DNA of 64,000 nt from Microcoleus sp. bin38.metabat.b11b12b14.051 (GCF_013299165.1 NZ_JAAFKD010000005.1:1-64000); one strand, 5' to 3'. Positions 1 to 8,471 are shown, counted from the first letter of the stretch. Notes: generated by a model not told the origin, from the letters alone. Numbers and translations are program-made.

Positions 1-59
1 CGATCGCACACCGGACACATCTTAGTCGGTAAATCAGATTTCGCTCGCTGCTTAGCCAT
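1..59 (-). CDS. DUF2256 family protein, N-terminal fragment (cut by window edge)
   Basis: Reading leftward from the ATG at 59, the first 19 codons give MAKQRAKSDLPTKMCPVCDR, continuing past the left edge. The basic start followed by a CPVC zinc-ligand pair is typical of the short DUF2256 proteins of cyanobacteria, which usually carry a second Cys pair about 25 residues later; that part is outside the window. The function of the family is unknown. Confidence 0.7.
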   Translation of the reverse strand, partial: MAKQRAKSDLPTKMCPVCD

Positions 60-114
60 GCTAATTTTGACAGTAGTTAGATTAACTATAGCCTTTATCA
101 ATTAGGTGAGGTAA

Positions 115-415
115 TCGGGCATCGGGCATCGGGCATCGGGCATAAGTTACTTGTTACTTGTTACTTGTTATTTGTTATTTGTTATTTGTTACTTGTTACT
201 TGTTACTTGTTACTTATTATTTGTCACTTGTTTTAATATCGAAGTTCTCAAAAAAGTGAGGTATGCCCCATGCCCCATGCCCCATGCCCCATGCCCTATG
301 CCCCATGCCCTTTGTTACTTATTATTTGTCACTTGTTTTAATATCGAAGTTCTCAAAAAAGTGAGGTATGCCCCATGCCCCATGCCCCATGCCCCATGCC
401 CTATGCCCCATGCCC
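115..415. repeat. Heptamer short tandem repeats with a ~105-bp tandem duplication
   Basis: Three runs of 7-bp repeats follow each other: TCGGGCA (about 115-140), TTACTTG/TTATTTG (about 144-218) and CCCCATG (about 262-311). A composite unit of about 105 bp is present twice head to tail (209-313 and 314-415), so the second and third repeat types have been duplicated together. Such heptamer repeats are common in spacers of filamentous cyanobacteria. Reading frames across them are artefacts. Confidence 0.85.
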
Positions 416-419
416 AAAA

Positions 420-668
420 TTATTTTTCTAAACGCACTGCGTACCACTGCAAAAAATTTCCTGGGCCCACATCTAATTCACAATAAGTATCAATTAAATA
501 CTTGGCTTGTTCTTCCACAGAAGAGAATTTTAGCACATCCTGTGGCAACTCTTCGTGTTCTTCGGCTAAAACCGCTTTCAGCTTTTCTAATAGTTCCGCC
601 GCCGTCAAAAACTGCTCCGGCTGGTTTGTTTCTAGCACCACAAAGGTGTCTTCGTCATACAGTGACAT
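420..668 (-). CDS. Chlororespiratory reduction protein 7 (CRR7) homologue
   Basis: 82 residues beginning MSLYDEDTFVVLETNQPEQF and ending GNFLQWYAVRLEK. Acidic, no signal peptide or membrane segment. The length and both conserved ends match the CRR7 family of cyanobacteria and chloroplasts. In plants CRR7 is needed to accumulate the NAD(P)H dehydrogenase-like complex, so a role in assembling the thylakoid NDH-1 complex is likely; this is family knowledge, not shown here. It is divergent from the sulfite reductase gene, with about 290 bp between them. Confidence 0.85.
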   Translation of the reverse strand: MSLYDEDTFVVLETNQPEQFLTAAELLEKLKAVLAEEHEELPQDVLKFSSVEEQAKYLIDTYCELDVGPGNFLQWYAVRLEK

Positions 669-832
669 AGTTTTAAAGGTTGAGGTTAATTATTTCTAAA
701 GTTTCCGGGAGTTATGCTAGCGAAAGTATAAACTCTTAATTACAATTTTCTGGCCCCGGCTCGATCGTGTTAAAATAGAACAACATCAGAATTCCTACCG
801 GATTACCGTTATTAGCTTAGTTGTTAACCGAG

Positions 833-905
833 TTGTCAACAGATCCGACACAGCATTTCTGAGGAAATTTGTCAAGTGCAAATTTGTCAAATATCAGATT
901 GTCAA
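833..905. promoter_or_regulatory. TTGTCAA direct repeats upstream of sulfite reductase
   Basis: The heptamer TTGTCAA occurs at 833, 869, 884 and 899. The last three are exactly 15 bp apart, and the final one ends about 50 bp before the start codon at 956. Regular spacing suggests an operator for a regulator binding repeated half sites, for example a LysR-type sulfur regulator. That identification is inference; chance repetition in an AT-rich spacer is possible. Confidence 0.4.
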
Positions 906-955
906 GAAATATTCGATCGACCTTTATCTAATTATAACTGGCACTACACATTCCC

Positions 956-2947
956 ATGATTACATCTACCACTTCAACCCCTGCGGCGCGCAAGCCCTCT
1001 AAATCAGAAGGTCTCAAAGAACGCAGCAACTATTTACGAGAACCCGTTGCGACTGAACTGTTACAAGAAACAACCCACTTCACCGAAGACGGGATTCAGA
1101 TTCTCAAATTTCACGGCTCGTACCAACAAGACAACCGCGACAATCGAGTTAAAGGACAAGAAAAAGACTATCAGTTCATGCTCCGCACCCGCAATCCCGG
1201 CGGGTTAGTTCCACCCGAACTATTCTTGGCATTAGACAAGCTATCTGAAGAATACGGAAACCACACGCTGCGCGTCACAACCCGCCAAGGTTTCCAAATT
1301 CACGGCGTGCTGAAAAAAAATCTTAAAGCAGTGTTTTCCTCAATTATTAAAAATATGGGGTCAACCTTGGGAGCTTGCGGCGACTTGAACCGCAACGTCA
1401 TGGCACCGCCAGCACCTTACAAAAATCGCCCAGAATACCAGTATGCTTTGCAATACGCCAACAATGTCGCCGATTTGCTGACACCGCAAACCGGTGCTTA
1501 TTACGAAATTTGGCTTGATGGCGAAAAGGCTATTTCCGCTGAGGAAGACCCCGCAGTTAAGGCCGCCAGACAGCAAAACGGCAACGGCACAATCTTTAGC
1601 GAGGATAAGGAAGAGCCGATTTACGGCGAGCATTATATGCCGCGCAAGTTCAAGTGTTCCGTTACTGTACCGGGAGACAACTCAATTGACTTGTACTCTC
1701 AGGATTTGAGCTTGGTGGTAATTACCAATGAAGCTGGCGAGTTGCAAGGTTTTGACGTGTTTGCCGGCGGCGGTTTGGGCCGCACTCACAATAAAGAAGA
1801 AACTTTTGCTCGCGTTGCGGACGAGATTTGCTATGTTGCCAAGGATGATGTTTACAATTTGGTCAAGGCAATTGTAGCAACGCAAAGAGATTTTGGCGAT
1901 CGCACAGACAGACGACACGCCCGACTCAAGTACCTAATTAACGACAAAGGCGTCAAGTGGTTCCAAGAAAAAGTAGCCGAATATTTTGGCAAACCGCTAG
2001 AAGCGTTTAAACCGCTGCCTGAGTGGAAGTATTTTGATTTCTTGGGCTGGCACGAACAAGGCGACGGCAAGCTGTTTGTCGGCATTTCCGTAGAAAACGG
2101 CCGGATTAAGGATGAAGGCTCGTTTCAGCTAAAAACGGCTTTGCGGGAAATCGTGCAGAAGTACAATGTGCCCCTGCTGGTGACACCGCACCAAAACGTC
2201 ACGATTTACGATATTTCCCCAGATATCAAATCAGAAATTCAGGGAATACTCGATCGCAGCGGCATTAAAGCAGAAACTGCGATCGATCCTTTGGTACGCT
2301 ATGCGATGGCGTGTCCGGCCATGCCGACGTGCGGGCTGGCAATTACCGAATCCGAGCGCGTGATTCCCAGCATTTTAGAGCGGATTCGGGCGAGCTTGAC
2401 CAAAGTTGGCTTACCAGACGAGCATTTTGTAGTGCGGATGACTGGCTGCCCCAATGGATGCGCTCGTCCTTATATGGCAGAATTGGGTTTTGTCGGGAGT
2501 TCCCCAGAATCCTACCAGATTTGGCTGGGCGGTTCTCCCTCACAGACGCGGCTGGCAAAACCAATTGAGGAAAAGCTGCACGTCAATGATTTTGAAGCTT
2601 TTCTGGAGCCAATTTTTGTTTATTTCAAGCAAAAACGGCAACAAAGCGAGAGTTTTGGCGATTTTTGCGATCGCGTTGGGTTAGAATCTATCCGTCAATT
2701 TGTAACCAATCACCAATCTGCTGACTCGATGACAACTGAGATTAATGATTTAGATGTTACGTCTAGTAACGACGATGAAAACGAGACTGCCACTGCTGGC
2801 GGTGGCAAAGTCCGCCGTCGGATCAGCGTCCGCGATGAAATCTACAACGAACTCAAGGAAGAAGCCGCCCGTCAGGGCAAGCCGATTACGCAGATAGCTA
2901 CAGAGGCGATTTCGACTTATTTGAAGAAGATTAAGGAGGAAGGATAA
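956..2947 (+). CDS. sir: Ferredoxin-sulfite reductase with C-terminal ribbon-helix-helix-like tail
   Basis: 663 residues. Reduces sulfite to sulfide with electrons from ferredoxin in assimilatory sulfur metabolism (cytoplasm). The siroheme/4Fe-4S ligands are visible as C453-x5-C459 (CPAMPTC) and C498-x3-C502 (CPNGC). Two ferredoxin-like half domains come earlier; the motif [13 protein letters not shown] marks the substrate-binding region. After about residue 600 there is an acidic linker, then about 47 residues (roughly 617-663, starting [20 protein letters not shown]) that resemble a ribbon-helix-helix DNA-binding fold rather than the enzyme. Nitrite reductase is the main alternative, but the length and sequence favour Sir. 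TTGTCAA repeats lie upstream. Confidence 0.93.
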   Translation: MITSTTSTPAARKPSKSEGLKERSNYLREPVATELLQETTHFTEDGIQILKFHGSYQQDNRDNRVKGQEKDYQFMLRTRNPGGLVPPELFLALDKLSEEYGNHTLRVTTRQGFQIHGVLKKNLKAVFSSIIKNMGSTLGACGDLNRNVMAPPAPYKNRPEYQYALQYANNVADLLTPQTGAYYEIWLDGEKAISAEEDPAVKAARQQNGNGTIFSEDKEEPIYGEHYMPRKFKCSVTVPGDNSIDLYSQDLSLVVITNEAGELQGFDVFAGGGLGRTHNKEETFARVADEICYVAKDDVYNLVKAIVATQRDFGDRTDRRHARLKYLINDKGVKWFQEKVAEYFGKPLEAFKPLPEWKYFDFLGWHEQGDGKLFVGISVENGRIKDEGSFQLKTALREIVQKYNVPLLVTPHQNVTIYDISPDIKSEIQGILDRSGIKAETAIDPLVRYAMACPAMPTCGLAITESERVIPSILERIRASLTKVGLPDEHFVVRMTGCPNGCARPYMAELGFVGSSPESYQIWLGGSPSQTRLAKPIEEKLHVNDFEAFLEPIFVYFKQKRQQSESFGDFCDRVGLESIRQFVTNHQSADSMTTEINDLDVTSSNDDENETATAGGGKVRRRISVRDEIYNELKEEAARQGKPITQIATEAISTYLKKIKEEG

Positions 2948-3186
2948 GCCAGTTTTCGATTGTATTCAATAGAACTCAGCCAAAAGTAATATAAGGGCAG
3001 AGCATTTGCAGAAAAAAACTTAGATTTTTAACATAAATCTGGTTGTAAATGCTTTGCCTTTATTATTTCCGAGCCCTTAAAACCCCGCCTACCTATCTCC
3101 TCTCTTCCTCTCTTCCTCTGCGCTCTCTGCGTTCTCTGCGGTTAAAGAAAAAAAATCTAATAGAAAAACGAATAATCCAAAATTTA

Positions 3187-4008
3187 ATGCCTCAATTACA
3201 AAGATTAGCAGTTAATGCCGCCCAAATTTGCGATCGCACAATCAACTTAACCCCCGAACAACAGCATTATTTACATCGCGTGTTGCGACTGAATCAGGGC
3301 GATAAATTTATTGCAATGGACGGTCGAGGACATTGGTGGCTAGCAGTCCTAGAAGCCCAGGAAACAGGTTTGATTGCGTCGATAACAGCAGAAATCGCAG
3401 TTAATAAGGAGCTTGGTGTCGAGGTGACTTTGATGGCGGCTTTGCCCAAGGGAAACGGCTTTGATGAGGTTGTCAGACAGGCCACGGAGTTGGGTGTGGC
3501 AAGTATTTTGCCGCTGACGAGCGATCGCACTTTGCTCAAACCGAGCGCCCAAAAAGTCGATCGCTGGATCAGGATTGCTACCGAGGCGGCAGAACAGTCC
3601 GAGCGTCAAATTGTGCCAGTGGTTGTAGAGCCTGTTTCCTTTGATTTAGCTGTGAAAGATTGCCATCAAAAACATCGATTTATTTGTGTGGCGCGTGGAG
3701 AAAATCGCTATTTGGGGGATTGTTTGAGCCCTTTAGAACCCCCCCAGCCTAGGGCGGGCACGGGGGCACCGCCCCTACAAAGGGGGGAGCAAGAACCGGA
3801 GGAAGAACCCCAGGAATTATCGATCGCCATTGCTATTGGCCCGGAGGGCGGCTGGACAGATGGAGAAGTGCAAAAGGCGATCGAGTTTGGTTTTGAACCT
3901 GTTTCTTTGGGTAGCAGAATCCTGAGGGCGGTAACAGCCCCGATTGTGGCTTTATCTTTGGTGGGAAGCGCTTTTGAAAAGCGCCCATCCCCCAAAAAAA
4001 TTCCCTGA
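3187..4008 (+). CDS. rsmE: 16S rRNA (uracil1498-N3)-methyltransferase RsmE
   Basis: 273 residues from the ATG at 3187 (MPQLQRLAVNAAQICD); the frame stays open upstream to 3049, but that extension encodes a low-complexity spacer-like peptide. RsmE methylates U1498 of 16S rRNA using S-adenosylmethionine. Seen are the N-terminal PUA-like part (QQHYLHRVLRLNQGD), the SPOUT motif region KGNGFDEVVRQATELGV, the SAM-binding loop IGPEGGWTDGE and the knot end LGSRILRAVTAPIVAL. Just before the GPEGG loop, residues about 185-206 are a proline/glycine-rich insert encoded by a palindromic repeat element (3739-3790) that does not belong to the family. Confidence 0.93.
   Translation: MPQLQRLAVNAAQICDRTINLTPEQQHYLHRVLRLNQGDKFIAMDGRGHWWLAVLEAQETGLIASITAEIAVNKELGVEVTLMAALPKGNGFDEVVRQATELGVASILPLTSDRTLLKPSAQKVDRWIRIATEAAEQSERQIVPVVVEPVSFDLAVKDCHQKHRFICVARGENRYLGDCLSPLEPPQPRAGTGAPPLQRGEQEPEEEPQELSIAIAIGPEGGWTDGEVQKAIEFGFEPVSLGSRILRAVTAPIVALSLVGSAFEKRPSPKKIP
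3739..3790. repeat. Palindromic GC-rich element inserted in frame in rsmE
   Basis: A C-run and a G-run (CCCCCC...GGGGGG) flank the core 3752-3783. The 32-bp core is the exact reverse complement of 29722-29753 inside the NB-ARC gene. Related GGGCACGGGCG pieces occur in the spacer near 23680-23730. Here it encodes roughly PRAGTGAPPLQRG and keeps the reading frame. Confidence 0.8.
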
Positions 4009-4067
4009 GGTGCTAGATATCCTAAACAAAGCTAAAATGTCAATGAATCATTAGGAATAAAAATAAA

Positions 4068-4298
4068 ATGTTAAAATCAGTAAAGGGTATATATCGAGAC
4101 GGCCAAGTTGTGTTACTGGAAACTCCAGCCGACGTACCTGAAGGAAAAGTGATTGTGACATTTCTCGCCGAATCAGGGTTAGTAGAGCTGCAATCTCGCG
4201 GTATCGATCGGCAACAAGCAGGAGATTTACGCGTAAGGTTGAGCCGATTTACAGAGGATTGGGAACAACCAGAAATGGATGTTTACGATGATTTATAG
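4068..4298 (+). CDS. Antitoxin of a MazF-type pair
   Basis: 76 residues beginning MLKSVKGIYRDGQVVLLETP, with a short beta-rich N-terminal part like the AF2212/DUF104 group and an acidic C-terminus (MDVYDDL) that would wrap around the toxin. It overlaps the following MazF-like gene by 11 bp (ATG at 4288 before the TAG at 4296-4298), which implies translational coupling. Assignment as the antitoxin rests on that position and size; the subfamily is uncertain. Confidence 0.75.
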   Translation: MLKSVKGIYRDGQVVLLETPADVPEGKVIVTFLAESGLVELQSRGIDRQQAGDLRVRLSRFTEDWEQPEMDVYDDL

Positions 4299-4635
4299 GC
4301 GCGGTGACGTAGTGCTGGTTCTGTTTCCCAATGCAGATTTGCGTACTGCGAAGCGCCGCCCCGTTTTGATAGTCCAAGCCGATCGTCTCGGGACTAATTT
4401 AGGACAAACTATTACAGCAATGATTACTAGCAATTTAGCCCGCGCCAAACACCCCAGCCGGGTTTTAGTTTCCCTAGCAACACCGGAAGGACAGCAAACA
4501 CGACTTTTGGCTGATTCGGTAATCATGACAGACAATCTGGTAACGCTTCTCGAAGTGGAAATCGATCGCAAAATTGGTATTTGGTCAAATATGGCGGCAG
4601 TAGATGCAGCACTAAAGCATACTTTCGCAATCTGA
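4288..4635 (+). CDS. MazF/PemK family toxin (endoribonuclease)
   Basis: 115 residues from the ATG at 4288 (MIYRRGDVVLVLFPNADL); an in-frame ATG at 4279 would add three residues. The family motif RRGDVVLVLFP followed by KRRPVLIVQ and the TSN..R...HPSRV strand is that of MazF/PemK ribosome-independent mRNA interferases. Expected role: sequence-specific RNA cleavage when freed from the preceding antitoxin. Choosing 4288 keeps the start overlapping the antitoxin's end. Confidence 0.85.
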   Translation: MIYRRGDVVLVLFPNADLRTAKRRPVLIVQADRLGTNLGQTITAMITSNLARAKHPSRVLVSLATPEGQQTRLLADSVIMTDNLVTLLEVEIDRKIGIWSNMAAVDAALKHTFAI

Positions 4636-4736
4636 AAAACACGGCATCTATCGCCAAATCTAAAAATAATCTTGAAATTCCAGGCATCAAATCAGTCTTG
4701 TGTTACTTACATCCTAAAATAGGTGGTTCAGGGGGA

Positions 4737-5141
4737 ATGAAAATAAGTTTAAGAAAAAGCCGATCGCTCTTTTTGTCGCTCGCACCGATCGCAGTTTTAG
4801 CAACAACATCAGTTTTGGCACAATCTGGGCCTTTTCCCATTGCTCAACAGATTAATTGCGATCGCCCCCAAGGAGACGTGGAAGTCAGGGCTTGTATTCG
4901 GTTTAGGTATGAAACCTCCGACAAACGACTGAATGACGTTTACAAGCAACTGCTTGCTAAATTGAAGGGTGAAGAGCGATCGCTCCTTGTGGAAGCACAG
5001 TTAGGCTGGATTAAGCTGCGGGATAATAACTGCGAATTTGAAACCTATAGAAGTCGTGGCGGTACAGGTTATCGAGGTTTTCTCAATGAATGTTTGGATC
5101 GGATGACAAAAGCGCGTACTGCTGAATTGGAAAAGTATTAA
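4737..5141 (+). CDS. Secreted LprI/DUF1311-family protein
   Basis: 134 residues. The N-terminus MKISLRKSRSLFLSLAPIAV...VLA is a Sec signal peptide with cleavage near residue 28. The mature part has the DUF1311 pattern: C in INCDRPQGDVEVRACI, then LNDVYKQLLAKL..E.....L..AQ.GWIKLRDNNCEFE and a C-terminal C-L-D. Four cysteines probably form two disulfides. Named family members include the mycobacterial lysozyme inhibitor LprI; whether this one inhibits lysozyme is unknown. The start at 4737 is chosen because it gives the signal peptide and has a GGGGG purine stretch just upstream. Confidence 0.8.
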   Translation: MKISLRKSRSLFLSLAPIAVLATTSVLAQSGPFPIAQQINCDRPQGDVEVRACIRFRYETSDKRLNDVYKQLLAKLKGEERSLLVEAQLGWIKLRDNNCEFETYRSRGGTGYRGFLNECLDRMTKARTAELEKY

Positions 5142-5205
5142 AACGGGGTTAATTTCCTGTAAGGCGATCGTCCGCGGTAGGAAACAGAAAGGAAAAATCA
5201 CCAAA

Positions 5206-5652
5206 ATGCGATCGTACACCTTACTCAGCACTAACCTAGCAATCTTCAGCATTTACTGCTTACCCATTTTAGCCCAGCCCGCGCAGACACTGCAAAACCT
5301 AACAGACGGCAAATATTTTTATGGAGAAGTCCCAGAAGCCAACCGCATAGCAACTCAATATATGATTTTTCAGAAAACAGGTGAAACTTTCATAGCCTTT
5401 GAATACCGCAGCAATACTAGCGACAATAGCTGTTTGAAAGGTACAATTAGTCAGAACACTTTTAACATTCAAACAATAGCATCTCCTCCAGATCCTGGTT
5501 ACGATCGCCTGAAATGGCAATTCTCCTCCGGGAAACCCTTCGATTTCAGTAAATGGTACCAACTCAACATCAGCCAACTACCTGACTTTGGCGAAAAAAA
5601 ACTCGCAGAATGTATCCGCGCCTTCAGCACCAAGCCTGACAAAAATCCCTAA
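5206..5652 (+). CDS. Secreted hypothetical protein
   Basis: 148 residues with a Sec signal peptide (NLAIFSIYCLPILAQP, cut after about residue 23). I do not recognise the family. The mature part has YFYGEVPEANRIATQYMIFQ and two cysteines (NSCLKG and AECIRA) that could pair; this layout recurs in small cyanobacterial exported proteins of unknown role. It follows the LprI-like gene by about 65 bp and precedes another exported protein by 12 bp, so the three may be co-transcribed. Confidence 0.65.
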   Translation: MRSYTLLSTNLAIFSIYCLPILAQPAQTLQNLTDGKYFYGEVPEANRIATQYMIFQKTGETFIAFEYRSNTSDNSCLKGTISQNTFNIQTIASPPDPGYDRLKWQFSSGKPFDFSKWYQLNISQLPDFGEKKLAECIRAFSTKPDKNP

Positions 5653-5664
5653 AGATAAATATTT

Positions 5665-6432
5665 ATGAAAACCCTCCCCCTTACCCTCACCCTCATCTCA
5701 GCAGCTATCACCGCGATCACACCAGCAGTCTTAGCCCAACCGCAGCCACCCGCCAACGAAATCTACATCGATAAAAATTGCCGCCCCAACCAACAATTAC
5801 CCCAACTTGAAAGATACACTATTTTTAGCAGAAACGAATTTACAAGTAACGGTCAACAGTATTTATTCTATAGCGCCCGATATCAAGATGGAACCGTAGT
5901 TCTATGTATATCCAAACCAAATTTTAACCAGCCCAAAACTGTAAGTCAACCTAAAATAGAAGCTAACTTTATTGACAAAATAGTACAAGTTCCCAACAAC
6001 AAAACAGCCTTTATCATCACAGTCAGAGAAGGCAATGGTTTGGATACACCCATGACAAATTATGCCTTAGATTTCAAGAATGTCGATCGACCAAAACTCA
6101 CATCCCTGTCCCTGCTACAGCAGCGGGGAACCCTCAAAGACGGCGACCCCAGCCTTCAGGGCGGCAGCTTTTACCGCGAACACAGCTTTCAAGGACGTGC
6201 AAATCAATCCGTCACCATCGACCTCAAAAGCAGGTCATTCGAGCACTTCGTCACAATCATCGCACCCAGCGGCAATAAAATTGTCGATATCAAAGCTGTT
6301 CGCCCCAACAACCGAGAATCCCAAATTACCGTAAAATTGCCCAGCAACGGCACTTACAAAATAATTGTTCAAGGACTCGATCGCACCAGCAAAGGTTCAT
6401 ACACCCTCAGCATTAATTCCAATCAACTATAA
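5665..6432 (+). CDS. Exported protein with C-terminal PPC-like domain
   Basis: 255 residues. Signal peptide MKTLPLTLTLISAAITAITP with cleavage after VLA (about 25). The middle is unrecognised. From about residue 160 on, FYREHSFQGRANQSVTIDL, FVTIIAPSGNK and NGTYKIIVQGLD..SKGSYTLSI match a bacterial pre-peptidase C-terminal (PPC)-type beta sandwich, a domain found on secreted proteins that often aids folding or attachment. No protease domain is present. The 12-bp gap to the preceding exported protein suggests one transcript. Confidence 0.7.
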   Translation: MKTLPLTLTLISAAITAITPAVLAQPQPPANEIYIDKNCRPNQQLPQLERYTIFSRNEFTSNGQQYLFYSARYQDGTVVLCISKPNFNQPKTVSQPKIEANFIDKIVQVPNNKTAFIITVREGNGLDTPMTNYALDFKNVDRPKLTSLSLLQQRGTLKDGDPSLQGGSFYREHSFQGRANQSVTIDLKSRSFEHFVTIIAPSGNKIVDIKAVRPNNRESQITVKLPSNGTYKIIVQGLDRTSKGSYTLSINSNQL

Positions 6433-6450
6433 CTAAACTTAAACCAACCG

Positions 6451-6675
6451 CTAAGCAAACTCAAAAACAGGTGTTTCAATCACCCTAGTCGGCTTTCTAT
6501 CTTCCCAAATCATCTTCTGCAACTGTTCCACAGTCTCAGGCGAAAAAAAACGCTCTCCCGTTTCCAAACACACTCTAGCAGGAACATTTTCAATAATAAT
6601 AAACTTACCTTTGATTTCAAGCGTGTAAGTTACCTTTTGTTCCACCATTGTTTCTCTCCAGATATCAGGGTTCAT
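6451..6675 (-). CDS. YgiT/MqsA N-domain-like antitoxin lacking zinc cysteines
   Basis: 74 residues. The segment TYTLEIKGKFIIIENVPARV followed by CLETGERFFSPETVEQLQKM is the core of YgiT-type zinc-finger antitoxins, but the usual N-terminal CxxC is absent and the second pair is reduced to C-LETG. So zinc binding is probably lost. The ATG at 6675 overlaps the end of the upstream DUF4258 gene by 11 bp; an internal ATG at 6648 is possible. Likely antitoxin partner of that gene, since DUF4258 with a YgiT-like protein is a common pairing in cyanobacteria. Confidence 0.7.
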   Translation of the reverse strand: MNPDIWRETMVEQKVTYTLEIKGKFIIIENVPARVCLETGERFFSPETVEQLQKMIWEDRKPTRVIETPVFEFA

Positions 6676-6988
6676 TTTGATTTATCCTTAACTTAAAATT
6701 AATCCAAATTTTCGGCTCTGGTTCATATAAAGTAATGATTTTTACCAAAGGACGAGATGGATAACTGCACTGAACGTGCAAAGGTCTATTGGCAATAGTC
6801 AAACCAAAAATCAAACAGCTTGGGCCATATTTGTCATCGGGATACTCTTCGATAACTTCACCAATCATTATTGCTTCCCGAAGTTCTTGTACGCTGATAC
6901 CGCGAACTATGCTTTGGTTTACTGCGTGTTGTGAAAGCTCAAAATCATTGCGTACAATTTTGACACGTATTTTTTCAATTATTGTCAT
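6665..6988 (-). CDS. DUF4258 domain protein, putative toxin
   Basis: 107 residues: IVRNDFELSQHAVNQSIVRG, then ISVQELREAIMIGEVIEEYPDDKYGPSCLIFG and a C-terminal HVQCSYPSRPLVKIITLYEP. This is the DUF4258 layout (helix with His, beta sheet ending in an xxVITxYEP strand), related to RelE-like toxins. It is transcribed first and overlaps the YgiT-like gene. Toxicity is inferred from family and context only. Confidence 0.75.
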   Translation of the reverse strand: MTIIEKIRVKIVRNDFELSQHAVNQSIVRGISVQELREAIMIGEVIEEYPDDKYGPSCLIFGLTIANRPLHVQCSYPSRPLVKIITLYEPEPKIWINFKLRINQNEP

Positions 6989-7096
6989 ACTTACATATCA
7001 TATCCATAAGTTAACACAAGAGCGAAAGTTGTTAACCAGTGGCGGAACCAACCAAACATCAGCCAAGATAGAAACACACCCATTCCCGCAACCGCC

Positions 7097-8284
7097 ATGA
7101 CAGACATCCACCAAATAGCAGCCGCCCTCGATCGCCAAGACTACAAAGGCGCCGCCCAACTCATCAAACAACTGCAACAAGAATCCCCTGAAAATCCCTG
7201 GGTACAATACTACATCGGCCGCTACTACGAACTCACCAATAACCCCGAAAAAGCCCAAACAACCTACAAACAAATACTCCGCGACATCACCAACCCCAAA
7301 ATCGTCTCCCAAGCCCGCCAAGGCATTCAACGCATTGAAACCGCACAACAAAACCTGCGCCAACAAGCAATCGAAACCGCCAAAAACGACCCCAACAGCC
7401 TCGATCCCGGACTCCTGATCCTCGAACCCGTCAGTCCCGAAGACAAGCCCGCAGCCATACAAAACATCAGCAGAATCTTCAATACCGACGCCTACACAAC
7501 CCGGATGCAAATCCAAAGCCGCGGCTGGAGACTCTACAAAACCGGCCCCATCGCCGAACTGCGAATTTACGGCCAAGAACTCATCAACGCCGGAATTCCC
7601 GTATTTTGGGCAACTCTAGCCGACATTCAAAAAATCCAAATCTTCCGAGTGCAACACTTCCAATCTCTATCTTCCCCAACCGTAGTTTGCAAAGATAACT
7701 TCGATAGACTTGGTTCCATAGAATTTAAATGGTCAGAAGTCAGCCAAATAGTAGAAGGCGCGTTACCGATTTTTATTGATGTTATGGACTACTCGCCCAA
7801 CCGCAGAAACGATGAATTTCGCCACAAAGAAATCACGCAAGATTACGCTCAAATCTGCGACTTACACATTCCCAGCCGCCACTGCATTCTGCGAATTTGC
7901 GACCAAAGTTACGAATTTCAACAAGGCGTTGACTTCACCAAAATTTCACCAAGTATCCCAGCTTCACCGAACCAAAAAAACCAAACATCCAGAGTCAAAA
8001 AATCCCCACAAATCCCTCAAAGTACCACCAGAATCAACTGGAATCACTTGCTAGAAATATTTGAGCAACAACTTGACGTTACAGTGTGGTCAGAATTTAC
8101 TCCTTTTGCCGATACAGTCCTGGATTACACCCAGATGTTAAGCAAAATTGACCCTCATGTAGAAGTCGAGCGCAAAGCCGAAACTCCTTGGGACCCGGCT
8201 TTCCAGCTATACAGTGGATTAGCCTTTCTCAGAAACCAAGGAAACAGGGAAGAAGAAAAATCAACAAGGAATAAGTATTCGTAG
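7097..8284 (+). CDS. TPR-containing cyanobacterial protein
   Basis: 395 residues, cytoplasmic, no signal peptide. Residues about 1-75 (AALDRQDYKGAAQLIKQLQQ, NPWVQYYIGRYYELTNNPEKAQTTYKQIL) form two TPR-like helical hairpins. The rest is a conserved beta/alpha part with LFNTDAYTTRMQIQSRGWRLYKTG-like and QLINAGIPVFWATLADIQKI segments that I know only as an uncharacterised cyanobacterial domain. A low-complexity linker (SIPASPNQKNQTSRVKKSPQ) precedes a short C-terminal domain. No function can be given. Confidence 0.75.
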   Translation: MTDIHQIAAALDRQDYKGAAQLIKQLQQESPENPWVQYYIGRYYELTNNPEKAQTTYKQILRDITNPKIVSQARQGIQRIETAQQNLRQQAIETAKNDPNSLDPGLLILEPVSPEDKPAAIQNISRIFNTDAYTTRMQIQSRGWRLYKTGPIAELRIYGQELINAGIPVFWATLADIQKIQIFRVQHFQSLSSPTVVCKDNFDRLGSIEFKWSEVSQIVEGALPIFIDVMDYSPNRRNDEFRHKEITQDYAQICDLHIPSRHCILRICDQSYEFQQGVDFTKISPSIPASPNQKNQTSRVKKSPQIPQSTTRINWNHLLEIFEQQLDVTVWSEFTPFADTVLDYTQMLSKIDPHVEVERKAETPWDPAFQLYSGLAFLRNQGNREEEKSTRNKYS

Positions 8285-8345
8285 GGTGCGTCGCTATCAA
8301 AAATCTTAAAAAAAGATAGACAATCTCATGGCGACGCACCTTCTA
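8282..8345. repeat. Imperfect inverted repeat GTAGGGTGCGTCGC / GCGACGCACC
   Basis: The left arm GTAGGGTGCGTCGCTAT at 8282 and the right arm GCGACGCACCTTCTAC ending at 8345 can fold into a hairpin. It may terminate the upstream TPR gene. A second partial copy, AAGGTGCGTCGCTATGAGATTGTC, lies near 8557. Similar GGTGCG..CGCACC fragments flank 10700-10760, so this is an interspersed repeat family. Confidence 0.6.
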
Positions 8346-8348
8346 CCA

Positions 8349-8471
8349 CAATACAGTTCACTTAAGAAAATAATTGCTCAGCGCGCACCTGACTTAACCG
8401 AGAAATGTCATAGTCTCTGCGATTGCCGCGCTCGCTCGCTGCGGACAAAAAACGTTAAGTGAACCGTATTA
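8349..8471. mobile_element. MITE copy 1 (CAATACGG-family)
   Basis: Terminal inverted repeats CAATACAGTTCACTTAAG and TTAAGTGAACCGTATT(A) enclose 123 bp with no coding capacity. It is flanked by a 10-bp target duplication with one mismatch: CCTTCTACCA on the left and CCTTATACCA on the right. Two other copies with the same ends are at 16518-16710 and 44245-44357; internal sequences differ. Confidence 0.8.
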
